NCBI GenBank assembly: GCA_023136715.1
Contig: JAGLQT010000267.1
Coordinates: 1 to 7,664 of the forward strand
Direction: 5' to 3'
DNA from: Gammaproteobacteria bacterium
GTDB lineage: Bacteria; Pseudomonadota; Gammaproteobacteria; SZUA-229
DNA length: 7,664 bases
Shown here in pieces: positions 1 through 5,374 of the stretch. The notes below the pieces were generated by a model, which saw nothing but the letters and a program-made list of their open reading frames with translations, was not told the origin of the DNA and did no database searches. The first letter of the stretch is position 1; every line of letters starts with the position of its first letter. The position numbers and the translations under genes were made by a program.

Positions 1-525
1 AATTCAAAAATCATTCTGGTTGGACAGGCTCCGGGTGATCGCGAAGGTGAATTGGGCAGACCGTTTGGCTGGACGGCGGGTAAAACTCTATTCAAATGGT
101 TTTCTTCAATCGGTGTTGATGAAGAAGCGTTCCGCCAGCAGGTTTATATCGCCGCCGTGTGCCGTTGCTTTCCCGGTAAAAAACCGAAAGGCGGTGATCG
201 CGTGCCGAACAAAGAAGAGATTGCGCAGTGCAGGCCATGGCTCGAAACCGAATTTGAGTTAATGAAACCAGAGTTAATCATTCCAGTAGGTAAGTTGGCG
301 ATCTCACAATTTATTGAAGTTGATAAACTGGTTGATGTCATTGGTCAGTCGTTTAGAAAAGAGATAATGGGAAGAAGTGTTGATGTGATTCCTTTGCCGC
401 ATCCCTCGGGTGCATCTACCTGGCATCAAAGACCACCGGGAAAAGATTTATTAGAACAGTCCTTAAAATTAATTCAGCAACACGCCGAGTGGCAGGTCTT
501 ACTGAAAAAATCCTACTCAGGATAG
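1..525 (+). CDS. Uracil-DNA glycosylase family protein, family-4-like (5' partial)
   Basis: The reading frame is open from the first base to the TAG at 523-525, so the true start lies off the left edge; 174 residues are visible. Family members remove uracil, and sometimes other deaminated bases, from DNA to start base-excision repair in the cytoplasm. Visible residues 8-12 read GQAPG, followed by GRPFGWTAG, the active-site motif of the COG1573 superfamily. HPSGAS at about 134-139 matches the second motif. Cysteines at about 56 (in CRCFPG) and 77 (in CRPWL) fall where family 4 enzymes place the last two ligands of their 4Fe-4S cluster; the first two ligands would lie in the missing N-terminus, roughly 45 residues by comparison with the family. 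An ATG at 52 opens a shorter frame but would cut away GQAPG, so it is not the start. The 3' end overlaps convergent msrA by 13 bases. Family assignment is firm; the subfamily and substrate range are inferred. Confidence 0.9.
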   Translation, partial: NSKIILVGQAPGDREGELGRPFGWTAGKTLFKWFSSIGVDEEAFRQQVYIAAVCRCFPGKKPKGGDRVPNKEEIAQCRPWLETEFELMKPELIIPVGKLAISQFIEVDKLVDVIGQSFRKEIMGRSVDVIPLPHPSGASTWHQRPPGKDLLEQSLKLIQQHAEWQVLLKKSYSG

Positions 526-1151
526 CTAACCCCAGTACCACCGAGTCCACAATAACCATTTGGATTTTTTGCCAGATATTGCTGGTGATAGTCCTCGGCG
601 TAATAAAATTCGCTGGCGCTGATGATTTCAGTGGTGATTTGTGGGTAACCAGCAAATGATAAAGCTTGCTGATAAAAGCTACGGCTCACTTCGGCCAGGT
701 TTTGTTGCTCATGATTATAAGTATAAATGCCGGAACGATATTGTGTGCCGCAGTCATTACCCTGTTGCATACCCTGTGTGGGGTGGTGTGATTGCCAGAA
801 TGACTCGAGTAATTTTTGATAGCTGATAATAGCTGGGTCGAATACCACTAAAACCACTTCATTGTGCGCGGTCATGCCTGAGCAAACTTCCTGGTAAGTT
901 GGGTTGGGTGTGTAGTCAGATGAATAACCTACGGCAGTGTTGTAGACGCCTTCGAGTTGCCAGAACATTTTTTCCGCGCCCCAAAAACAACCCAGGCCGA
1001 ATAAAGCTTTTTGCATATTGTCAGGAAAAGGTTCTTGTAAGGTGTGTCCATGAACATAGTGTTGATCAGGCACAGGGATTTTTTGATCGCGACCAGATAG
1101 TGCATCTTCTCTATTTGGAAGAGTCGCTTTTGTTTGCAAAAGAATGGACAT
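513..1151 (-). CDS. msrA: Peptide-methionine (S)-S-oxide reductase MsrA
   Basis: MsrA reduces methionine-S-sulfoxide in proteins and free methionine, using thioredoxin as the electron donor, and acts in the cytoplasm. The product is 212 residues, the same length as E. coli MsrA, and it has the long E. coli-type N-terminal extension. The catalytic cysteine is C55 in GCFWGAE. Further family signatures are YTPNPTYQEVCSG, the QGNDCGTQYRS segment, and FYYAEDYHQQYL near residue 190. The resolving cysteine is C201 in GYCGLGG. The third cysteine, which E. coli has near its C-terminus (C206), is replaced by S209. The ATG lies 2 bases after the yihY-like stop, with an AGGA Shine-Dalgarno inside the end of that gene, so translational coupling is likely. 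It is the last gene of a leftward unit whose first gene encodes an exported thioredoxin-fold protein. The identification is secure. Confidence 0.97.
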   Translation of the reverse strand: MSILLQTKATLPNREDALSGRDQKIPVPDQHYVHGHTLQEPFPDNMQKALFGLGCFWGAEKMFWQLEGVYNTAVGYSSDYTPNPTYQEVCSGMTAHNEVVLVVFDPAIISYQKLLESFWQSHHPTQGMQQGNDCGTQYRSGIYTYNHEQQNLAEVSRSFYQQALSFAGYPQITTEIISASEFYYAEDYHQQYLAKNPNGYCGLGGTGVSYPE

Positions 1152-1153
1152 GC

Positions 1154-2494
1154 TTAGTTTTCCTGATTGCTGTCCTGCACGGTAATAAGTTCGCGTAATG
1201 ATAGCTGTACAATAGATTTTTCTATGGCGCTGTCGACGTTAGTCATTAATGTATCAATGACTTTTTCAGAATGAATAAAATCAATTTTCGTGCAGGTGGT
1301 TTCGTTATGCTTTCTGATTGATTCCAGTATACGAATAACAAAAATATTCTCTAGTGATTGTCCGGGTAAATAAGAAATATCTCTGTCCTGATGGCGTGTT
1401 ATCAACTTGTCACACTCCAGTGTATGCAAAACATCGGACAGGGCTTCGCTTGAAATATTCAAAACATCAGAAAGTTCGCTTGAAGTCCATGGGGTTTTAT
1501 TTTCATGAAAGTTTTTAGCGATGTGGTACATGGCGAGCAGTGCAATTTTTTCTTTCATTCGATTGCTCAGGCTGGAAAGATTCTGCTCAGCCGGTATTTT
1601 ATCAGGGTGTTGGTGATAATAGGCAATAGCTGCGCCAATTAACAAAATCAGCCAGCTGAGATAAAGCCAGATCATAAAAATAACCAGTATCGCAAAACTG
1701 GAATAAACAACCGTATAATTGCTGGAGTTAGCGACAAAAGAGGCAAAGATCCAGCCTGTGGTTTCCCATAGTGTTCCTGCAATAATGGCGCCGATCAGAG
1801 CGGAACGGAATTTAACCCGCGTGTTGGGAACAAGTAGATAAATTACTGTAAAAGCCGCAATGACGAGAACGTAAGGCAGAAGGGTTCCTGTGGTTTCAAA
1901 AATAAAACCAAAAGGTTCGATGCTGGATAATTTACTGATCAGCGTAGAGCTGGTGATAGCAGCAGTGAACGCGAGTGCAGTAAAAATCAGGATAGGGCCA
2001 ATCATAATGACGCTAAGATAATCACTGACTCGCTGTGCCAGTGCTCGGTATTCAGTGATGTGCCAGGTGCGATTGAAGGCGCTTTCTATCTTGTGAATCA
2101 GGGTGATCACTGTATAAAATAAAAAAACGATGCCAACCGCACCTAAAAGTCCGACGTCGATGTTGTCGACGAACTCAACGATTTGTTTTGCAATGCTAGT
2201 ATTTTGCTCGCCTAAAGGAGTGAGCATTTGTATTAGTCGTGGTTCGATCTCATTGTGTAAGCCGAAGCCTTTTAATATGGAAAAGGTAACGGCTAACAGT
2301 GGAACTATCGATAGCAATGTGGTGTAAACCAGGCTCATCGCGCGCAATGTTGGTAGGCCATCCGACAGGTCTCTAAACACTGCTTGAAATATGCGCAGAA
2401 ATTTGATGGCAAAGCGTTGCCATTCGGGCAGCTTATCCAGTTCAACTTCCCACAATTTAGTATGAATGTTTTTTTTAATTTGATTTAAAGGCAT
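1154..2494 (-). CDS. YihY/BrkB family inner-membrane protein with cytoplasmic winged-helix-like tail
   Basis: A 446-residue integral membrane protein of the YihY/BrkB (UPF0761) family. The family was once mislabelled RNase BN and its biochemical role is not established. Six hydrophobic segments are visible, at about 50-76, 113-136, 158-182, 203-222, 232-256 and 264-293. The first is preceded by the family-typical stretch around LRAMSLVYTTLLSIVPLLAV, and the region around NRTWHI near 141 is also typical. E. coli YihY ends soon after the last helix, whereas this protein continues for about 150 soluble residues. Residues 315-378 (ALLAMYHIAKNF, then SSELSDVLNISSEALSDVL, then a basic wing-like segment) look like a winged helix-turn-helix. 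The ATG at 2494 has no clear Shine-Dalgarno, but it sits 14 bases after the upstream stop and gives a sensible N-terminus. It is the middle gene of the unit and ends 2 bases before msrA. Confidence 0.92.
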   Translation of the reverse strand: MPLNQIKKNIHTKLWEVELDKLPEWQRFAIKFLRIFQAVFRDLSDGLPTLRAMSLVYTTLLSIVPLLAVTFSILKGFGLHNEIEPRLIQMLTPLGEQNTSIAKQIVEFVDNIDVGLLGAVGIVFLFYTVITLIHKIESAFNRTWHITEYRALAQRVSDYLSVIMIGPILIFTALAFTAAITSSTLISKLSSIEPFGFIFETTGTLLPYVLVIAAFTVIYLLVPNTRVKFRSALIGAIIAGTLWETTGWIFASFVANSSNYTVVYSSFAILVIFMIWLYLSWLILLIGAAIAYYHQHPDKIPAEQNLSSLSNRMKEKIALLAMYHIAKNFHENKTPWTSSELSDVLNISSEALSDVLHTLECDKLITRHQDRDISYLPGQSLENIFVIRILESIRKHNETTCTKIDFIHSEKVIDTLMTNVDSAIEKSIVQLSLRELITVQDSNQEN

Positions 2495-2508
2495 GGATTT
2501 GTATGAAT

Positions 2509-3543
2509 TTATTTTGTTTTACGTTGCTTTAGGCGCCACGATTGAAAATTAGGCTCTGACAAGTAACCGCCCTGGTTAACATATTTGAGTACGCCGAGTA
2601 ATCGGTAAAAATTCACAACAGAATCAATTCGTATGATCTCTTTACCATCGGAATCAAAAAAGATGAGCGTTGGTGCATAAAATAAACCGAGCTCCTTTGC
2701 CCAATCTTTGGCTGTAGTTGATTTTCCACCAGGGGTGACTACCGGTGTGTCAGTCCACATGTTTAGTTGAATGCTATTAAGGTTTTTTAGTTCTTCTAGC
2801 GCTTCGGGCTGGTTGAGTGGGGAGCTGTGTAATAAATCGCAAGTGTGGCAATTGCCTTGCTCAAAAGCAACCATTAAAGGTTTCTGCGTTTTTTTTGTGG
2901 TAGCTTTCAGGTCATAGGGAGGTGCAATAAAAAAATCTCTTTCGTTAAGCCCTTCTTCAAGGAAAAATAATCCGAGTTTTGCCCGAGTTAAGTAAGCACG
3001 AAAACTTTCAGTTTTATAAAAACCTTCAGCTGCATATTTTAAAGCAGCACGAAATTTATAAGGTGGGTAATAGCCTCGAAGCCGGAAAACAGGTTTGCCA
3101 TATCTGTTATAAAAAATTAATGAAGGTGTGAAGTTCGCCTTGTAGTGGATAGATAATTCGCGCTGGGTGTATTCTTTTTCATCAGTGTCAACAATTTCCT
3201 CAGAACTCCAGATGTCCATGGCGATGATATCGTAATTTTTTCTAATGTAATGTTCGATGTCACTGGCGCCTAGATTGTTCTTGATCAGTTGGTCGCAGTA
3301 GGCGCATTTATCCTGCCCAAAATAAACAATCAAACCTTTTTTCCCAGCATCAAGCGCATCATGAAGATCATCGCTCAAATAGCCGCATGAACGCTTGAAC
3401 CACTCAGGGTGAGTTATGCTTTCTATCAGTGGTGCGTCATCGAAATCAATGTCACTATCGATATCGTCATTATCAGTATTAGCTGCAGCTGATGTAAGAC
3501 TGGATAGAAAACAAAGCAAAACGCTGTATAAAATCGATTTCAT
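2509..3543 (-). CDS. Exported protein with two thioredoxin-like domains
   Basis: No exact named orthologue is recognised. Starting at the ATG at 3543 the protein is 344 residues; an in-frame ATG at 3555 would add four residues. Neither start has a good ribosome site, but the shorter one gives a textbook signal peptide (MKSILYSVLLCFLSSLTSA, cleaved near AAN). A short acidic stretch follows (DNDDIDSDIDFDD). Numbered from this start, the first thioredoxin fold spans about 65-175, with CAYC at 80-83 and a cis-proline at about 140 in NFTPSLIFY. The second spans about 220-328, with CHTC at 232-235 and a cis-proline at about 291 in FYAPTLIFF. Both have the 'DG/YGK' turn after the cis-proline strand. 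This suggests a periplasmic disulfide reductase or thiol carrier resembling SoxW or DsbC/D partners, which is inference. It is the first gene of the yihY-like/msrA unit and is divergent from a second thioredoxin-fold gene. Confidence 0.75.
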   Translation of the reverse strand: MKSILYSVLLCFLSSLTSAAANTDNDDIDSDIDFDDAPLIESITHPEWFKRSCGYLSDDLHDALDAGKKGLIVYFGQDKCAYCDQLIKNNLGASDIEHYIRKNYDIIAMDIWSSEEIVDTDEKEYTQRELSIHYKANFTPSLIFYNRYGKPVFRLRGYYPPYKFRAALKYAAEGFYKTESFRAYLTRAKLGLFFLEEGLNERDFFIAPPYDLKATTKKTQKPLMVAFEQGNCHTCDLLHSSPLNQPEALEELKNLNSIQLNMWTDTPVVTPGGKSTTAKDWAKELGLFYAPTLIFFDSDGKEIIRIDSVVNFYRLLGVLKYVNQGGYLSEPNFQSWRLKQRKTK

Positions 3544-3675
3544 AATAAAGAGCATAGAAGGCTAAAAGGATAAATGCTAAATTAATCAGAGTTGTCGCAA
3601 TCTCGTTATGATCATTGTCATGTAATTAGCCCATTTTTACAAAAGTTTTATACGATTAAATATTTAAGGAATTGT
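3544..3675. promoter_or_regulatory. Divergent intergenic region between two thioredoxin-fold genes
   Basis: This AT-rich stretch of about 130 bases must carry promoters for both the leftward exported thioredoxin operon and the rightward thioredoxin-HEAT gene. On the plus strand there is a TTTACA at 3636-3641 followed by AT-rich -10-like bases (TAAATA at 3657-3662) with a short 15-base spacer, and a separate TATGAT at 3607-3612 without a good -35. An 8-base palindrome ATGATCAT lies at 3608-3615. A Shine-Dalgarno AAGGA at 3666-3670 serves the rightward gene. Individual promoter calls here are weak; only the functional inference from gene orientation is strong. Confidence 0.4.
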
Positions 3676-4338
3676 ATGTCGAACTCACAAGTAGTTGATG
3701 CTGTTCTGATGGTGACAAGCCAATGCCCACATTGTGCCAGTGTTATTGAGTCATTGGCTGAAATGGTGAAGCAGGGTGAGCTGGCCTCGCTGGAAATTAT
3801 TAATTTAGAGAAGAAGCCAGAAATGGCTGAAAAGCTGGCTGTCAGGTCGGTGCCCTGGGTAAAAATGGGCTGGTTTGAGCTGGAGGGTCTGCACAGCCAA
3901 AAGGAGTTTCAGGAGAAAGCGCTGCAGGCGGCCAGTGATGAAGGTGCGCTGGATTATATAGCTGAAGAATTGCAGGAAGGCAGGGTGAATAAGGTGCTGT
4001 CTCTACTCGATAGTCAGCATGATTTGATTCGACATGTGCTGGCTCTACTGGAAGATGCAGAGGCTAAAATCAATATCCGTCTGGGTATTGGTGTGGTAAT
4101 GGAAGAGTATGCAATGGCTGAATGGTTTGTGCCTTATATTGCACGGTTAGCGGAATACGCCCGGAACAAAGATGAAAGAGTGCGAGCAGATGTTTGTCAT
4201 TATCTATCGCTGACTGAAAATAAAGTAGCCATCCCAACGATCAAGGCAATGCTGGATGATGGTAGTGAAGCAGTGCGTGAAGTCGCTGAAGAAAGTCTGG
4301 AAGAATTGCGTGAAGCAGGATTACAGTTTCCAGCCTGA
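3676..4338 (+). CDS. Thioredoxin-fold protein fused to HEAT repeats
   Basis: A 220-residue cytoplasmic protein with no signal peptide. Residues 5-75 look like a compact thioredoxin/glutaredoxin-like fold: strand VVDAVLMVTS, then CPHC at 17-20, then a helix, then LEIINLEKK, then a cis-proline at 60 in RSVPWVKMG. Residues about 85-215 are helical. The last part (ERVRADVCHYLSL, then IPTIKAMLDDGSEAVREVAEESLEEL) has the spacing of HEAT repeats, which usually bind protein partners. A reductase brought to a protein client by its HEAT repeats is a reasonable inference; no function is known to me. The ATG at 3676 is chosen because AAGGA ends 5 bases before it and the thioredoxin fold begins right after. 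A TTG start at 3592 would add 28 residues lacking any domain. The gene stands alone, divergent from the exported thioredoxin gene and convergent with the 81-residue gene 17 bases downstream. Confidence 0.82.
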   Translation: MSNSQVVDAVLMVTSQCPHCASVIESLAEMVKQGELASLEIINLEKKPEMAEKLAVRSVPWVKMGWFELEGLHSQKEFQEKALQAASDEGALDYIAEELQEGRVNKVLSLLDSQHDLIRHVLALLEDAEAKINIRLGIGVVMEEYAMAEWFVPYIARLAEYARNKDERVRADVCHYLSLTENKVAIPTIKAMLDDGSEAVREVAEESLEELREAGLQFPA

Positions 4339-4355
4339 GTTGCCACCGATTCTTT

Positions 4356-4601
4356 TTAAGGATCCAGCCATTCCAGTAGATAATAAATCGCCTGTCCTTC
4401 AGACGATTTTGATGGCCCACTGACCCTGGCCGCGTAGCGTTTGTTCTCAGGGGCAGCGGCATCAACAGCCGCGGCTGCCGAAGCCATGATCTCCACACAA
4501 CCCGCCGAAAATCGATTACGGCTTCGCCGTGGCACATAGACCACGGCAAACTCCATATTGGAAACATTGGTCTCAGGGTCGGGTGGAATAATTCCGCGCA
4601 T
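4356..4601 (-). CDS. Small conserved-looking protein of unknown function (81 aa)
   Basis: The function is not recognised. The frame starts 4 bases after the yqhA stop on the same strand, as expected for a co-transcribed downstream gene, and ends 17 bases from the convergent thioredoxin-HEAT gene, filling the space exactly. The protein is soluble and compact. It has a basic segment VPRRSRNR near 23-30, an alanine-rich helix (MASAAAAVDAAAP) at 39-51, a motif ARVSGPSKSSEGQ at 58-70 and an aromatic end YYLLEWLDP. The beta-helix-beta flavour and the ordered end argue for a real protein rather than a chance frame. The ribosome site is weak (GAG about 4 bases before the ATG). A longer frame on the same strand at 4241-4684 overlaps both neighbours and is a shadow. 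Confidence 0.6.
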   Translation of the reverse strand: MRGIIPPDPETNVSNMEFAVVYVPRRSRNRFSAGCVEIMASAAAAVDAAAPENKRYAARVSGPSKSSEGQAIYYLLEWLDP

Positions 4602-4605
4602 AAGC

Positions 4606-5097
4606 TCAGTGCTGATTCATCTTGTCGACTACCGCCATACCCAGTGCTGACAATACAAAGGTCATATGAATAATCACGTACCACATCAATTTATCGTTAT
4701 CGATGTGATCGGCATTCATAAAAGCTTTGAGTAAATGAATGGATGAAATGGCAACAATGGAAGCGGCCACTTTTTGTTTGAGTGAACCGGAATCCATTTT
4801 GCCCAGCCAGGCTAGTTTCTCACTACCTTCTTTAATATCAATGGTTGAAACAAAGTTTTCATAACCGCTGAGCATGACCATCACCAGCAGGCCGCCGACC
4901 AGAGCAATATCAATGAGGCTGAGGATCAGCAGTACCACTTCCGTTTCTTTCATGCTGAACAGCAATGGCAGAACATGAAGAATTTCCTGGAAAAATTTGA
5001 TGCCCAGAATAACGAGGCCAAGGCTCAGACCCATGTAAATGGGGGCAAGTAACCAGCGGCTGGCGTAAAGGATGGATTCGGCAGTGCGTTCGATCAT
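4606..5097 (-). CDS. yqhA: YqhA / UPF0114 inner-membrane protein
   Basis: This 163-residue protein aligns along its whole length with E. coli YqhA (164 residues). Shared stretches include YASRWLLAPIY, KFFQEILHVLP, GGLLVMVMLSGYENFVS, WLGKMDSGSLKQKVAAS and DNDKLMWYVIIHMTFVLSA. Hydrophobic segments lie at about 12-35, 52-80, 108-124 and 138-156, so it is an integral inner-membrane protein. Its biochemical function is unknown. The start at 5097 matches the E. coli N-terminus, although no clear Shine-Dalgarno precedes it. The small gene at 4356-4601 follows after 4 bases. The upstream region carries an FNR/Anr-like site centred 59 bases before the ATG, so oxygen-linked control is possible. Confidence 0.95.
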   Translation of the reverse strand: MIERTAESILYASRWLLAPIYMGLSLGLVILGIKFFQEILHVLPLLFSMKETEVVLLILSLIDIALVGGLLVMVMLSGYENFVSTIDIKEGSEKLAWLGKMDSGSLKQKVAASIVAISSIHLLKAFMNADHIDNDKLMWYVIIHMTFVLSALGMAVVDKMNQH

Positions 5098-5149
5098 AGT
5101 AGTTAGTTTTGATGTTTGGTGAATCGATAAAGTGGCTAATGATATTGGT

Positions 5150-5163
5150 TTGACCTATATCAA
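5150..5163. promoter_or_regulatory. FNR/Anr-type binding site (TTGAC-N4-ATCAA)
   Basis: The 14-base inverted repeat TTGACCTATATCAA matches the FNR/Anr consensus TTGAT-N4-ATCAA at 9 of 10 defined positions, with C for T at position 5; this half-site variant is common among CRP/FNR-family sites. It lies between yqhA (minus strand) and the orphan terminator (plus strand). Read rightward, a class II start (centre at -41.5) would fall near 5198, just before the candidate small RNA hairpin. Read leftward, the class II start would fall near 5115, shortly before the yqhA ATG. It could therefore serve either side or both. The match is seen in the sequence; the regulator is inferred, since no FNR gene is in this window. 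Confidence 0.5.
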
Positions 5164-5181
5164 TCAGGCATTTAGTGTCAT
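5154..5181 (-). promoter_or_regulatory. Candidate sigma-70 promoter for yqhA
   Basis: On the minus strand, ATGACA (complement of 5176-5181) is a 5/6 match to the -35 box. It is followed after 16 bases by TATAGG (complement of 5154-5159), a 4/6 match to the -10 box. The -10 lies inside the FNR/Anr-like site, so a bound regulator would repress this promoter. An alternative, weaker -10 (TATCGA, complement 5124-5129) would suit activation by the same site. Confidence 0.3.
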
Positions 5182-5197
5182 ATTGTACCGTAGAACG

Positions 5198-5272
5198 CGT
5201 GAGGTATGCGTGTATTGGCCTATACCTGCCTCCTCTCCTGATAATTCGGGGTCGCAAGACCCCGTTTTTTTT
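5198..5272 (+). ncRNA. Candidate small regulatory RNA, about 75 nt
   Basis: No protein gene lies rightward between yqhA and the strong rightward terminator, so the terminator implies a short non-coding transcript. The proposed RNA has three parts. Near its 5' end is a hairpin (AGGTAT at 5202-5207 pairing with ATACCT at 5222-5227, plus a G-U pair, 12-base loop). Next is an unpaired pyrimidine run, CCTCCTCTCCT, at 5229-5239. Last is the terminator hairpin with its U tract. This is the layout of many trans-acting bacterial sRNAs. CCTCCT is a perfect complement of the Shine-Dalgarno AGGAGG, so targets could be silenced at their ribosome sites. The 5' end is estimated from the FNR-like site at -41.5, with weak -10-like sequences at 5181-5186 (TATTGT) or 5186-5191 (TACCGT). 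It resembles no sRNA family I can name. It could alternatively be a terminator of read-through antisense transcription. Confidence 0.4.
5247..5272 (+). terminator. Strong rho-independent terminator, rightward
   Basis: A perfect 7-base-pair stem (CGGGGTC at 5247-5253 with GACCCCG at 5258-5264) closes a GCAA tetraloop and is followed directly by eight T residues (5265-5272). GCAA is a stable GNRA-type loop. There is no T tract on the minus strand after the stem, so it terminates only rightward transcription. The nearest upstream gene, yqhA, points the other way, which leaves this terminator without an annotated gene. It also shields slyD from upstream transcription. Confidence 0.9.
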
Positions 5273-5332
5273 GGATGAATATAAGCTCTGTCGCTGCCAG
5301 AAAGCCGCCAACTACCGATTATTAGCCAGTTC

Positions 5333-5341
5333 TGATAAAAT
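5333..5341 (+). promoter_or_regulatory. Extended -10 promoter element for slyD
   Basis: TGATAAAAT contains the extended -10 TG, a one-base gap and TAAAAT (5/6 match to TATAAT). There is no good -35 box 16-18 bases upstream, which extended -10 promoters can tolerate. Transcription would begin near 5348, giving a leader of about 27 bases before the ATG at 5375, with a weak GGA ribosome site at 5364-5366. A run of seven C residues (5345-5351) lies at the likely start point. Confidence 0.4.
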
Positions 5342-5374
5342 TCGCCCCCCCTAAACATAAATTGGATACCCATA

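Noticed and set aside
52..54. ATG as the start of the glycosylase gene
   Set aside because: The active-site motif GQAPG lies before it in the same open frame, so the real start is off the left edge.
3608..3615. ATGATCAT palindrome as an operator
   Set aside because: It is only 8 bases long, AT-rich and matches no regulator consensus I know, so chance is a sufficient explanation.
3592..3675. N-terminal extension of the thioredoxin-HEAT gene from a TTG
   Set aside because: The ATG at 3676 has a well-placed AAGGA and the fold starts right after it; the extra 28 residues show no domain and would consume the promoter region.
4241..4684. 147-residue leftward open frame
   Set aside because: It overlaps the ends of the thioredoxin-HEAT gene, the 81-residue gene and yqhA, and its composition is that of an out-of-frame shadow.
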